Origin: an uncultured Clostridium sp. | GTDB taxonomy: Bacteria; Bacillota; Clostridia; TANB77; CAG-508 | Assembly (NCBI GenBank): GCA_900553125.1 | Contig: USCB01000002.1 | Coordinates: 50,015 to 114,014 of the forward strand | Length of the DNA: 64,000 nt | Direction of reading: 5' to 3' | In this document: positions 43,805 to 53,528 of the stretch, piece by piece | How the letters are laid out: the number at the start of each line of letters is the position of its first letter | How positions within the stretch are numbered: the first letter of the stretch is position 1 | Position numbers and translations under genes: made by a program | The notes under the pieces: model-generated | What the model saw: the letters and a program-made list of their open reading frames with translations, nothing else | The model's database searches: none | What the model was told of the DNA's origin: nothing

Positions 43805-44473
43805 ATGGAATTTATAGTAGCGGTTGATGGTCCTGCAGGAAGCGGGAAAGGAACAATAACAAAAATAGTAGGAGAAAAAGAAAATCTAGTATATATAGAT
43901 ACCGGAGCATTATACAGATGTGTAACACTATCTATGTTAAGAAAAAATGTAGGGCTAGAGGAATTAGAAAAAATACAAGAAATATTAAATAAAATAAACA
44001 TAGAGTTTAAAAAGCAAGATGATCAAAAAAAGGTATATTTAAATGGAGAAGATGTATCAAAAGAAATAAGAGAGGCAGCAGTAAATAAGTTTGTATCACA
44101 AGTATCACATGTAGTAATCGTAAGAGAAGCAATAACAGACCTTTCAAGAAAAATTGCACAAGGAAAGCAAGTGATAATGGAAGGAAGAGATATTGGAACA
44201 AATGTATTCCCAAATGCAGATGTAAAAATATATTTAGATGCATCAACAGAAGAAAGAGCAAAAAGAAGGCAGAAACAAAATGAAGAAAAGGGAATAAATA
44301 TACCATTTGAAGAAATTGTGGAAAATATAAGATTTAGAGATAATAATGACAAAACAAGTCCAGTTGCACCATTAAAACAAGCAGATGATGCTGTATATAT
44401 TGATTCTAGTAATATGGCAATAGAGGAAGTAGTAGAAAAAGTAATAGAAATAATAAATCAAAAAAGAAAATAG
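43805..44473 (+). CDS. cmk: Cytidylate kinase
   Basis: A 222-residue kinase converting CMP/dCMP to the diphosphates. It has the P-loop DGPAGSGKGT (residues 7-16), YIDTGALYR, GRDIGTNVFP and RFRDNNDKTSPVAPLKQADD. RBS AGAGGAAA. plsC begins 12 bases downstream; cmk-plsC is a frequent Firmicute pair. Confidence 0.95.
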   Translation: MEFIVAVDGPAGSGKGTITKIVGEKENLVYIDTGALYRCVTLSMLRKNVGLEELEKIQEILNKINIEFKKQDDQKKVYLNGEDVSKEIREAAVNKFVSQVSHVVIVREAITDLSRKIAQGKQVIMEGRDIGTNVFPNADVKIYLDASTEERAKRRQKQNEEKGINIPFEEIVENIRFRDNNDKTSPVAPLKQADDAVYIDSSNMAIEEVVEKVIEIINQKRK

Positions 44474-44485
44474 GAAGGAATGAAA

Positions 44486-45085
44486 ATGTATAAAATAGTA
44501 AGAGTAATATGTAATTTTTTTATATTTATATATTGTAAAATAGTATATAGAGCAAAAATAATAGGAACGGAAAATATACCAAAAACAGGATCGGTAATAT
44601 TTTGTGCAAACCATAAAAGCTTTTTAGACCCACCATTGTTAGAAGTAACATGTAAAAGAAAAGATACCAGATTTGTTGCGAAAGAAGAACTTACAAAAAA
44701 TAAATTCTTAGCATTTTTAGGAAAAGTATTTGATGTAATTTTAGTAAAAAGAAATGATAAAGATTTTGGTCCAATGAAGGAATCATTAAAAACACTAAAA
44801 GAAGGAAAATGTTTAGCAATATTTCCAGAGGGAACAAGAAATGGTTTGAAAAAAGGATTGAAACCTAAAACTGGAGTAGCATATTTTGCACTAAATTCTA
44901 ATGCAACTGTAATACCTGTGGGTATAAAAGGAGGAGAAAAGCCTTTCAAAAAAGCAATAATTACGTATGGTAAACCTTTAGATTTAGAACAATATAAAGG
45001 GAATAAAGAATTAAAAAAAGATAAAGAAATATTAGTTGAAGTTACTGGAAAAATAATGGAAAATATAATTGAATTAGCTAAATAA
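44486..45085 (+). CDS. plsC: 1-acyl-sn-glycerol-3-phosphate acyltransferase
   Basis: A 199-residue membrane-associated acyltransferase making phosphatidic acid. Motif NHKSFLDPP (HX4D, near residue 45) and FPEGTRNG (near 112) are present. An N-terminal hydrophobic segment anchors it. ATG 44486 is six bases after AAGGA; the ATG at 44480 touches that site. Cotranscribed with cmk. Confidence 0.92.
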   Translation: MYKIVRVICNFFIFIYCKIVYRAKIIGTENIPKTGSVIFCANHKSFLDPPLLEVTCKRKDTRFVAKEELTKNKFLAFLGKVFDVILVKRNDKDFGPMKESLKTLKEGKCLAIFPEGTRNGLKKGLKPKTGVAYFALNSNATVIPVGIKGGEKPFKKAIITYGKPLDLEQYKGNKELKKDKEILVEVTGKIMENIIELAK

Positions 45086-45090
45086 GATGA

Positions 45091-45120
45091 CAGACTCTAT
45101 TTTTATAGGGTTTGTTTTTT
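45091..45120 (+). terminator. Terminator of cmk-plsC
   Basis: CAGACTCTA / TAGGGTTTG with two G-T pairs, followed by T7. Confidence 0.7.
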
Positions 45121-45157
45121 TGAAATAAAACAAAAATAAAAAAATTTTAAAAAACTA

Positions 45158-45186
45158 TTGACAAATCCTCCAAAAAAATATATAAC
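45158..45186 (+). promoter_or_regulatory. Promoter of recN
   Basis: TTGACA, 17 bases, TATAAC (45181). Confidence 0.7.
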
Positions 45187-45233
45187 TTATACAAACACAA
45201 ATTCGTAAAACATAAATTTGGGAGGTAACCATA

Positions 45234-46868
45234 ATGATAACAAATTTACACATAAAAAATATAGGAATAATAGATGATATAGAAATAGATTTCAATACAG
45301 GACTAAACATATTAACAGGAGAAACAGGAGCAGGGAAAAGCTTAATAATAGGATCATTAAGCATTATTTCAGGAGGAAGATTTTCAAAAGACATGATAAG
45401 AAAAGGAGAAACAAATTCATTTGTAGAAGTATGTTTGTATGAACCACAAAACGAAAATTCAATAGATGGAACAATAATAATATCAAGAGAAATAAATGTA
45501 AATGGAAAAAATATGTGCAAAATAAATGGCAGAATGGTAACAGTAAATGAATTAAAAAAATTCATGAAACAAATAATTGAAATACATGGTCAAAATGATA
45601 GTCAAAATTTATTAGAAAACAAAGAACATATAAAATACCTAGACAATTTTATAGGAGAAGAAATCGAAAAATTAAAGCAAGAATACAAAACATATTATGA
45701 AAGACGTATAGTAATCAAAAAAGAACTTGATGAAAATTATGGAGATGAAAAACAAAGACAAAGAAAATTAGACTTACTGAAATATCAATTTGAAGAAATA
45801 GAAGACGCAAACCTAATAGATGGTGAAGAAGACGAATTAAATAACAAACAAAAAATAATAGTCAATTCAGAAAAAATAGTCAAAACATTGCGAGAAGTAG
45901 ATATGGAAATAGGTGAAAACTCAATAGATATACTAAGCAATAGTATAAGAAATCTTGAAAAAATAGAAAACCTAGATAACAAATATGAAGAAACATCAAA
46001 ATCTCTAAAAAGCATATATTACGAATTACAAGAAATATCAAGAGATATATCAAATTATAAAAATGAAGTAAATTTTGATGAAGAAGAACAAAAAGAAATA
46101 GAAGAAAGACTGGATTTAATATATTCATTAAAAAGAAAATATGGTAATTCAATAAAAGAAATAATGCAATACAAAGAAGAAGTGGAAAAAGAAATATATA
46201 GAATAGAAAATTTAGAAGACTATACAAATAAATTAAAAAAAGAAAAAGAAGAAACCGAAAAAAAATTAAATGATATAGGAAATGAAATCAGTAAAATAAG
46301 AAAGCAAAAAGGAGAAGAACTATCTTTAAAAATAAATAAAAACCTGCAAGACCTAGAAATGAAAAATGCAAAAGTAAATATACATATAGACTATTCAGAG
46401 AATGAATTTTTTGAAAATGGAAAAGATAAAGTTATATTCTATATAAAAACAAATGTAGGAGAAGATGAAAAAGAACTAAGTAAAATAGCATCAGGTGGAG
46501 AAATGTCAAGAATAATGCTTGCAATAAAGGCAGTACTTGCAAATACAGACAATACACCAGTATTAATATTTGACGAAATAGATACAGGAATAAGTGGAAA
46601 AGCTGCAAATGCGGTAGCTGAAAAACTAAATGCAATATCTGAAAAACATCAAGTTTTATGTATATCACATTTACCAAATATTGCAGCAGTGGCAGATTAT
46701 CACTATTTTATAAGCAAAAAAATAATTAATGATAGAACATCCACATCAATAAAAAAATTAGATGAAAAAGAAATAATACAAGAAATAGCAAGAATATCAT
46801 CAGGAGAAATTAATGAAATAAGTATAAAATATGCCGAAAAATTAAGATGCAAAAAGATAGCAATATAA
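45234..46868 (+). CDS. recN: DNA repair protein RecN
   Basis: A 544-residue SMC-like ATPase acting at double-strand breaks. Walker A GETGAGKS (near 33), a long central coiled coil (about 140-370), the ABC signature IASGGEMSR (near 420) and Walker B LIFDEIDTGISG (near 442). GGGAGG precedes ATG. It is next to dxs, a common order in Firmicutes. Confidence 0.95.
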   Translation: MITNLHIKNIGIIDDIEIDFNTGLNILTGETGAGKSLIIGSLSIISGGRFSKDMIRKGETNSFVEVCLYEPQNENSIDGTIIISREINVNGKNMCKINGRMVTVNELKKFMKQIIEIHGQNDSQNLLENKEHIKYLDNFIGEEIEKLKQEYKTYYERRIVIKKELDENYGDEKQRQRKLDLLKYQFEEIEDANLIDGEEDELNNKQKIIVNSEKIVKTLREVDMEIGENSIDILSNSIRNLEKIENLDNKYEETSKSLKSIYYELQEISRDISNYKNEVNFDEEEQKEIEERLDLIYSLKRKYGNSIKEIMQYKEEVEKEIYRIENLEDYTNKLKKEKEETEKKLNDIGNEISKIRKQKGEELSLKINKNLQDLEMKNAKVNIHIDYSENEFFENGKDKVIFYIKTNVGEDEKELSKIASGGEMSRIMLAIKAVLANTDNTPVLIFDEIDTGISGKAANAVAEKLNAISEKHQVLCISHLPNIAAVADYHYFISKKIINDRTSTSIKKLDEKEIIQEIARISSGEINEISIKYAEKLRCKKIAI

Positions 46869-46946
46869 AAGAGATAGATAAAAAAGCTTGAAATATCAGG
46901 AAAAATGTTATATTATATACAAAAATAATTATTAAAGGTGATAAAT

Positions 46947-48881
46947 ATGCTAGAAAATGTAAATAATACAAAAGATTTAAAAAAGCTAACTATTAAAGAA
47001 AAAGAAGAACTAGCAAAAGACATAAGAAAATATATAATAGAAATTGTATCAAAAAATGGAGGTCATTTAGCTTCAAATCTTGGAGTAGTAGAACTTACAC
47101 TAGCATTAGAAAGTGTATTTGATGTAAATAAAGACAAAATTGTATGGGATGTAGGACATCAAACATATGTGCATAAAATCCTAAATGGAAGAAAAGAAGA
47201 AATAAAAGAAATAAGAAAACTTAATGGAATAGCAGGATTTCCGAAAACAAACGAATCAGAAACAGACTGTTTTAACACAGGTCATAGTAGTACATCTATA
47301 TCAGCAGCAATGGGAATGGCAAAAGCAAGAGATATAAAAAATGAAAAACACTCTGTAGTAGCAGTAATAGGAGATGGTGCATTAACAGGCGGAATGGCAT
47401 TAGAAGCATTAAACCATATTGGAAGTTCAAAAACCAATGTAATTGTAATTTTGAATGATAATGAAATGAGTATATCCAAAAATATTGGTGGAGTAAATAT
47501 GCTTTTAAGTAAACTAAGAGCAAGAAAATTATATACAATATCAAATAAATCTGGAAAAAAAATATTAGATAGAATTCCAATAGTAGGGAACCCACTAATA
47601 AAAATTATAAGAAGAATGAAAAAAGGAATAAAACAATTAATAATTCCAAAAATGTTTTTTGAAGATATAGGATTTAAATATTTAGGACCAATAGATGGAC
47701 ATAATATCGAAAATATGGAAGGAATATTTAAAGGAGCCAAAGAATTAGAAGAACCAGTATTAATACATGTATTAACTAAAAAAGGAAAAGGATATAAACC
47801 GGCAGAAGAAGAACCAGACAGGTTTCATGCTACATCTCCATTTGAGATAGAAACAGGAAAACCAAAAAAAATAAAAGGCAAAGATTATTCAAAAGTTTTT
47901 GGAGAAAAAATTGTAAAGATGGCAGAAAAAAATAAAAAAATAGTTGCAATTACTGCATCAATGAGAGATGGGACAGGTTTAACAAAATTTGCACAAAAAT
48001 ATCCAGAAAGGTTTTTTGATGTGGGGATAGCAGAACAACATGCATTAACATTTGCAGCAGGTTTAGCAAAAGAAGGGATGATTCCATTTGTTCCAATATA
48101 TTCATCATTTTACCAAAGAGCATATGACCAAGTAATACATGACATATGTATGCAAAATTTACCTGTAATAATGTGTGTAGATAGAGCAGGAATTGTAGGG
48201 GCAGATGGAGAAACACATCAAGGTATTTTGGATTTGTCGTTTTTTAAAGTTATTCCTAATATTACAATAATGGCGCCAAAGGACTTCAAAGAATTAGAAG
48301 ATATGATGAGTTTTGCTGTAAAATTAAATAAACCAGTAGTTATAAGATATCCTAGAGGAGGAGAGTCTAAGGAAAAATTTCTTACACATTCATTTATACA
48401 ATATAAAAAGGCAGATGTTCTTACAATAGGTAAAGATGTAACTATTATAGCAATAGGTAATCAAGTAAGTAAAGCTATGAATTTATATAGAGAATTAAAG
48501 AAAATAAATATAAATGCAGAGGTTATAAATGTGAGATTTTTAAAACCATTTAATAAATATACAGTTTTAAATTCAATATATAAAACACATTTTGTTGTAA
48601 CTTTAGAAGATAATACATTGATAGGCGGCCTGGGTTCAGAGGTAAAGGAATTAGTATCAGAAAAAAACATACCAAATGTTATAATAAAAACATTTGGATA
48701 TCCAGATGTTTTTGTAGAGCATGGAACACCTCAAGAACTTGAAGAAAAGTATAGGTTAGATGAAAAATCAGTTTACAATTATATAAAAAAGCAAATTAAA
48801 TATAGGAAAAATAATTATATTAAAAAGAATAATATAAAGAATAATATTATGAAAGAAAAAAGTCAAAACTCTAATTCGTAA
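46947..48881 (+). CDS. dxs: 1-deoxy-D-xylulose-5-phosphate synthase
   Basis: This is the first enzyme of the MEP isoprenoid pathway, thiamine-diphosphate dependent, 644 residues. It has the thiamine motif GDGALTGGMALEALN (near 145), DGHN, and the transketolase-like middle (GIAEQHALTFAAGLA near 365). The C-terminal tail (KYRKNNYIKKNNIKNNIMK) is basic and runs into a 43-bp inverted repeat. ATG 46947 follows AAAGGTG better than the GTG at 46938. Confidence 0.95.
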   Translation: MLENVNNTKDLKKLTIKEKEELAKDIRKYIIEIVSKNGGHLASNLGVVELTLALESVFDVNKDKIVWDVGHQTYVHKILNGRKEEIKEIRKLNGIAGFPKTNESETDCFNTGHSSTSISAAMGMAKARDIKNEKHSVVAVIGDGALTGGMALEALNHIGSSKTNVIVILNDNEMSISKNIGGVNMLLSKLRARKLYTISNKSGKKILDRIPIVGNPLIKIIRRMKKGIKQLIIPKMFFEDIGFKYLGPIDGHNIENMEGIFKGAKELEEPVLIHVLTKKGKGYKPAEEEPDRFHATSPFEIETGKPKKIKGKDYSKVFGEKIVKMAEKNKKIVAITASMRDGTGLTKFAQKYPERFFDVGIAEQHALTFAAGLAKEGMIPFVPIYSSFYQRAYDQVIHDICMQNLPVIMCVDRAGIVGADGETHQGILDLSFFKVIPNITIMAPKDFKELEDMMSFAVKLNKPVVIRYPRGGESKEKFLTHSFIQYKKADVLTIGKDVTIIAIGNQVSKAMNLYRELKKININAEVINVRFLKPFNKYTVLNSIYKTHFVVTLEDNTLIGGLGSEVKELVSEKNIPNVIIKTFGYPDVFVEHGTPQELEEKYRLDEKSVYNYIKKQIKYRKNNYIKKNNIKNNIMKEKSQNSNS

Positions 48882-48964
48882 TAAATTCAAAACCAGGAAG
48901 TCAAGCTATAGTTGTATTCATCTATAGCTTGACTTCCTGGTTTTGAATTTATTACGAATTAGAG
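48869..48964. terminator. 43-bp perfect inverted repeat joining dxs and rluA ends
   Basis: Arms 48869-48911 and 48922-48964 are exact reverse complements with a 10-base loop (TTGTATTCAT). The left arm holds the dxs stop and the right arm the rluA stop. It can act as a two-way terminator but is far longer than usual. Confidence 0.85.
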
Positions 48965-49822
48965 AAAGTCAAAAGGGCATGTAGTTAATTTGAAAGATAA
49001 ATAATTTTTATTAATAGGATGATAAAAAGAAAGCCCAGAACAAGCTAGAGCTTGACCATCTATTAAATCAGATTTTGTACCATATAAGTCATCACCTAAA
49101 AGAGGGTGACCTATAGAGGCAAAATGAACTCTAATTTGGTGAGTTCTACCAGTTTCAAGAACACATTTTACTAAAGAATATGAATCATATTCTTTTAGAA
49201 CCTCAAAATGAGTAATAGATTTTTTACCGTCTGGAGAAACAAGGCGTTCTATTATACTAGTACTTTTCCTGGCAATTGGTTTGTCAATAGTTCCATTCTT
49301 AGTATCAAGTTTACCACAAATTATTGCCAAATATTCCTTTTTAAATGTATTATCAGCCATTTGTTTTATTAAATTTTCCTGTATATACTCATTTTTAGCA
49401 AAGATTATCAATCCTGAAGTATTAAAATCTAATCTATTAACAGGTCTAATCTTTTTATTCAATTTTATTTCATCAAAATAAAATTTTAACCCATTAGAAA
49501 GTGTATTATCAAAATAGCGAAAAGATGGATGAACAGCAATACCTTTGGGCTTATTAAGAATAATAAAACAATCATCTTCGTAGATTATATTTAACTTCAT
49601 TTTAGTAGGTATAATATTAGAGTTATCTTCAGAGTAATTAAAATCAATAGAAATTACATCATTAATATGTGCAGTATTTCTGGTATCACATATATTATCA
49701 TTTAAATATATTAGTTTATTATGTACCAATTTTGTAAAAAGCCTAGATGAAATTTTAAGTTTATTTTTCAAGATAGTGTTAATTGTTAAATTTTCTTCTT
49801 TTACATTATAATATAAAATCAT
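48959..49822 (-). CDS. RluA-family pseudouridine synthase
   Basis: A 287-residue enzyme making pseudouridine in rRNA. An N-terminal S4-like segment (SSRLFTKLVHNKLIYLND) precedes the catalytic domain with the RluA signature RPVNRLDFNTSGLIIFAK (catalytic aspartate near 135) and GRTHQIRVHFASIGHPLLGD. The target is not predictable. Convergent with dxs, sharing the long hairpin. AAAAGGAG precedes the start. Confidence 0.92.
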   Translation of the reverse strand: MILYYNVKEENLTINTILKNKLKISSRLFTKLVHNKLIYLNDNICDTRNTAHINDVISIDFNYSEDNSNIIPTKMKLNIIYEDDCFIILNKPKGIAVHPSFRYFDNTLSNGLKFYFDEIKLNKKIRPVNRLDFNTSGLIIFAKNEYIQENLIKQMADNTFKKEYLAIICGKLDTKNGTIDKPIARKSTSIIERLVSPDGKKSITHFEVLKEYDSYSLVKCVLETGRTHQIRVHFASIGHPLLGDDLYGTKSDLIDGQALACSGLSFYHPINKNYLSFKLTTCPFDFL

Positions 49823-49840
49823 ATAAACTCCTTTTATGTA

Positions 49841-49869
49841 AAAGTGTTCTATAAAATTTAGAACACTTT
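49841..49869 (-). terminator. Terminator of the 49888-50328 gene
   Basis: AAAGTGTTCTA / TAGAACACTTT with a seven-base loop; T-run on the minus strand. Confidence 0.75.
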
Positions 49870-49887
49870 GTGAATAATAATAAGTTA

Positions 49888-50328
49888 CTATTCATCATTA
49901 TAATTATGTGTATTTCTATTAGAAATACTTGCAGTATAATAATATACTAAAGCAATTATAGCAATTGCAGTAATTGCAAGAATTAGCCAAATAAATGTAG
50001 TTGAGTTCATCCCGAATAGCGAATTATCAGTAGTTGTCGAAGTTCTTTGAGCTGTATAGTTGTTTGAATTTGTGTTAGATATCATCGAATTATTATTATT
50101 TGTCATATTTGATGCTTCATTTTCCATAGTTCCCGTAACATTTTTTGATGTATTAGAAATATTTCTCGCTGCATTTTCTACACCATTTTCGGCACCTCCA
50201 ACTACATTTCTAACAGAATCAGCAGCCTTTTCTAATTCTGTTTTGCCATCAGTTGCAAAAGTAAATGTAATACTAAATGCTATAATTGAAATTAATAATA
50301 CTAAACTAAACAAAATTTTTTTCTGCAT
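49888..50328 (-). CDS. Secreted low-complexity protein with C-terminal membrane anchor
   Basis: A 146-residue protein: signal peptide (KKILFSLVLLISIIAFSITFTFA), a helical segment (LEKAADSVRNVVGGAENGVE), an Asn/Ser/Thr-rich linker and a C-terminal helix (FIWLILAITAIAIIALVYYY) with a short charged tail. Probably displayed on the outer surface of the membrane. Function unknown. It forms a pair of like architecture with the gene at 50457. Confidence 0.7.
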   Translation of the reverse strand: MQKKILFSLVLLISIIAFSITFTFATDGKTELEKAADSVRNVVGGAENGVENAARNISNTSKNVTGTMENEASNMTNNNNSMISNTNSNNYTAQRTSTTTDNSLFGMNSTTFIWLILAITAIAIIALVYYYTASISNRNTHNYNDE

Positions 50329-50426
50329 TTTAAAATCCTCCTATAAAAATAGTTTAAAATTAAACTTACTAATATTATTAATTTTTTAGGATAAAATATA
50401 CTATGAAAAAAATTGAAAAAATAAAA

Positions 50427-50450
50427 CAAGCAATAAATGATTATTGCTTG
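50427..50450 (-). terminator. Terminator of the 50457-50858 gene
   Basis: CAAGCAATAA / TTATTGCTTG with a four-base loop; followed by TTTTATTTTTT on the minus strand. Confidence 0.7.
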
Positions 50451-50456
50451 AAATTA

Positions 50457-50858
50457 TTAACCATTGCTTAATCTTATTAATATTGCAATTGAAAAGAAAA
50501 TTAATAAAACTCCAACTACAATTAGTGCTATATTAATAAGGTTTGTAATAGTAGAAGTGGTTGAACTTTTAGAACTAGATACGCTACTTACAGTGGAAGT
50601 AACAGTATTAGAACTAGAAGAGCTTGTTTGATTAGTATTATTTTCTTCATCATCAGAATCATTTGATGATGTATTAGTTTTATTAGAATTTTTTAAATTA
50701 TCGCTAGTATTAGAAATATTCGAATCTCTTGATGAATTGGTTGAGCTGTTTGAAGTATTTGTATTTTCTGTTAGGTTTAAATCAATTCCATAACAATAAT
50801 TAAAAGAAAGTGTTATTAAAATAATAAAAAACAATAATAATTTTGTTAATTTTGACAT
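50457..50858 (-). CDS. Secreted Ser/Asn/Thr-rich protein with C-terminal membrane anchor
   Basis: A 133-residue protein: signal peptide (KLLLFFIILITLSFNYCYG), about 75 residues almost wholly S, N, T and D, and a C-terminal helix (INIALIVVGVLLIFFSIAIL). No LPXTG motif. Architecture matches the neighbouring 49888 gene, although sequence does not. GGAGGAAT precedes ATG. Confidence 0.7.
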   Translation of the reverse strand: MSKLTKLLLFFIILITLSFNYCYGIDLNLTENTNTSNSSTNSSRDSNISNTSDNLKNSNKTNTSSNDSDDEENNTNQTSSSSSNTVTSTVSSVSSSKSSTTSTITNLINIALIVVGVLLIFFSIAILIRLSNG

Positions 50859-51023
50859 GATTATTCCTCCTCAATTTTTCATTAGATTTATAATAACAAT
50901 ATATTATCACAAAAAAATGCTTTTTGTCTATATTTTTTATCAAAAATGTAAAATTTATGTGGTATTATTATTGTAAAAAAATTTTTTTTTTGGTAAAATA
51001 TACGCGATTTAGGAGGAAAAAAG

Positions 51024-51482
51024 GTGTATTCGATAGAAGAATTTGATAGGTGTAAAACAAAAGTATTAAAATATATACTATATAAAAAAAGAACCGAAAA
51101 TGAAGTGAGAACGAAATTTAATTCTAGTATAGAAGAGGATTTATTAGAGGATGTTATAGAATATTTAAAAGAAAATAAATATATAGATGACAGTGATTAT
51201 ATAAAAAGAACAATTAATAATTTCAAAATATTGAAAAGTTTATCAATAGTAGAATTAAGATATAAATTATTATCAAAAGGAATTGACAAAAATTTGATAG
51301 AAGATTATATATATGAAAATAAAGACGAAATAACAGAATATGAAATAAATTCCGCGATAAAAATAATAGACAAAAAAAGTAAGGAACTTGAAAAAAAAGA
51401 AATAATATCATATTTGATGAAAAAAGGATATAAAAAAGACAATATACTAGTAGCATATGAGAAATTGGAGAAAGGAGAATGA
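51024..51482 (+). CDS. recX: Regulatory protein RecX
   Basis: A 152-residue RecX that modulates RecA filaments. Three RecX-type helical repeats are visible: EFDRCKTKVLKYILYKKRTE, YLKENKYIDDSDYIKRTI and YLMKKGYKKDNILVAYE. The start is GTG 51024, seven bases after AGGAGG. It leads a run of five closely spaced genes up to glyS. Confidence 0.85.
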   Translation: MYSIEEFDRCKTKVLKYILYKKRTENEVRTKFNSSIEEDLLEDVIEYLKENKYIDDSDYIKRTINNFKILKSLSIVELRYKLLSKGIDKNLIEDYIYENKDEITEYEINSAIKIIDKKSKELEKKEIISYLMKKGYKKDNILVAYEKLEKGE

Positions 51483-51507
51483 TGATAAAAAATCATCATA
51501 AATAAAA

Positions 51508-52581
51508 ATGAAAAAAATACTATTTTCAGCATATTCTCTGGATGTTGGGGGAATAGAAACAGCATTAATTACATTATTAAAACAAATACATAAAGATTAT
51601 CAAATTACATTAGTTTTAGAAAAAAAAGAAGGAATTTTCTTAAAAGAAGTACCAAATGATATAAATATTATTGAATATAAACCAAATAAAAACAAATCAA
51701 AAATAATAAGAAAAATATGCAACTTTATAAAGCAATGTAATTTTAAAATTAAATATAAAAATAAGTTCGATTTTTCAGCATGTTATGCAACATATAGTTA
51801 TCCATCAGCATTTGTAGCAAGAGAGGCAAGTAAAAATAGTGCATTATGGGTACATAATGATTATATGAGTTTTTACAATAATAATGTAAAACAATATATG
51901 GATTTTTTTGAAAAACTAAATATAAATCAATTTAAAAAGATAATTTTTGTATCTGAAAGAGATATGAAAATATTCATTGAAAATTTTAAAGAGTTAAAAG
52001 ATAAATGTATTGAATGTAATAACCTAATAGACTATGAAAAAATTGAAAAGCTTGCTGGAGTAAAAATAGATGACTATAAAGAAATAGATAATATAGTAAC
52101 ATTTATAAATTTAGGAAGACATGATGAAAAGCAAAAAAAATTAACAAGAATAATAAATGCAACAAAAAAATTGAATGAAGAAGGATATATTTTTAGAGTA
52201 GTATTTATAGGAGATGGTCCAGATAATGAAAAATACAGACAATTATCAAAAGAAATAAAAAATATAGAATTTTTAGGAAAAAAAGAGAATCCATACCCAT
52301 ATCTGAAAAAAAGTGACTGTTTACTTATGTCATCTGATTTTGAGGGATATCCAGTGGTATTTATTGAAAGCCTAATTTTACAAAAACCAATAATAACAAC
52401 AAATGTATCAGATAGTGAAAAAGATATAAAAGGAAAATATGGAATTGTTGTGGAAAAAACAGAAGAAGATATATATTTAGGAATGAAATCATATCTAAAT
52501 AATGGTTATGATATGCAAAAATTTGACCCAAAAGAATTTAATGATAAAATCATAAAAAAAATAAATAAAATTATAGATTAA
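51508..52581 (+). CDS. Glycosyltransferase, GT4 family
   Basis: A 357-residue GT-B enzyme. It has DVGGIETALITLLKQI near the N terminus (glycine-rich acceptor loop) and the donor-binding C-terminal domain with FIGDGPDNEKYRQL and DFEGYPVVFIES (the EX7E-type region, near 295). It is paired with a GT2 enzyme, pointing to a cell-surface polysaccharide. No clear ribosome site; an 8-bp hairpin (51479-51499) separates it from recX. Confidence 0.88.
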   Translation: MKKILFSAYSLDVGGIETALITLLKQIHKDYQITLVLEKKEGIFLKEVPNDINIIEYKPNKNKSKIIRKICNFIKQCNFKIKYKNKFDFSACYATYSYPSAFVAREASKNSALWVHNDYMSFYNNNVKQYMDFFEKLNINQFKKIIFVSERDMKIFIENFKELKDKCIECNNLIDYEKIEKLAGVKIDDYKEIDNIVTFINLGRHDEKQKKLTRIINATKKLNEEGYIFRVVFIGDGPDNEKYRQLSKEIKNIEFLGKKENPYPYLKKSDCLLMSSDFEGYPVVFIESLILQKPIITTNVSDSEKDIKGKYGIVVEKTEEDIYLGMKSYLNNGYDMQKFDPKEFNDKIIKKINKIID

Positions 52582-52600
52582 GGAGAAAGAAATTATAAAA

Positions 52601-53509
52601 ATGATTAGTTTTGTAATACCAGCCTATAATGCAGGCAAAACAATAGAAAAAGCAATCAATTCAATAATTGAACAAGAAAAAAGTAGTATTGAATATGAAA
52701 TAGTTGTAGTTGATGATGGGTCAGGTGATGACCTGAGTGAGATAATGAAAAAGTATGAAGAAAATGGAAAGGTAAAATATTTTTATAAAGAGAATACAGG
52801 AGTTTCTGATACAAGAAATTATGGAGTAAATCAAGCCATTGGTGAATACATAATATTTGTTGATAGTGATGATTATATAAATAAAACACTATTAAAAGAT
52901 ATCGAACCATACATAAAGCAAGAAATAGATATAATAAAATGGAATCCGATATTTGTAGATGAAAATAATGGAGAAATAAATAAAGCAAAAGCAGTATCAT
53001 TCAAAAATGTTACAGGAGAAGACGGATTTAACTTATTATTTGGAAAAGATAATTTAATAGACTGCTTATGGAATTATGCAATAAAAAAAGAAATAATTTT
53101 AGAATTTCCCGAAGGAATGTATCATGAAGATTTTGCAACTATGCCACTTATTATATTAAATGCTAAAATCATGGTATCTCTTGATAAATATGAATATTTT
53201 TATGTTCAAAGTGAAAATAGTATAATGAGAAATCAAAATGAAGAAATCACAAGAAAAAAATTACAAGATAAACTAATACATTATGATACACTTATAAGAA
53301 AAGTAAATAAAATGCCTGTAAAAAAGTATACACAGGAAAATATGGCAATATTTGCTACAAATTCACTATTAGCTGTTCTTTCAGATTTAACAGATGATAA
53401 TAAAATTTGGTTTGAAAAAGAATTAAAAACAAGAAAAATTGCTAAAAATATAAAAATAAGAAATTTTAAGCAATTAATAAAAAGGATAGTATTAGAAATA
53501 AAATATTAA
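52601..53509 (+). CDS. Glycosyltransferase, GT2 family
   Basis: A 302-residue GT-A enzyme: VIPAYNAGKTIEKAINSI, VVDDGSGDDL (first aspartates) and FVDSDDYI (DxD, near 88), then a divergent C-terminal half. It shares the cluster with the GT4 gene 19 bases upstream and probably acts on the same glycan. AAGGAGAAAG precedes the start. Confidence 0.9.
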   Translation: MISFVIPAYNAGKTIEKAINSIIEQEKSSIEYEIVVVDDGSGDDLSEIMKKYEENGKVKYFYKENTGVSDTRNYGVNQAIGEYIIFVDSDDYINKTLLKDIEPYIKQEIDIIKWNPIFVDENNGEINKAKAVSFKNVTGEDGFNLLFGKDNLIDCLWNYAIKKEIILEFPEGMYHEDFATMPLIILNAKIMVSLDKYEYFYVQSENSIMRNQNEEITRKKLQDKLIHYDTLIRKVNKMPVKKYTQENMAIFATNSLLAVLSDLTDDNKIWFEKELKTRKIAKNIKIRNFKQLIKRIVLEIKY

Positions 53510-53528
53510 TCAAAAATAGGAGATAAAA

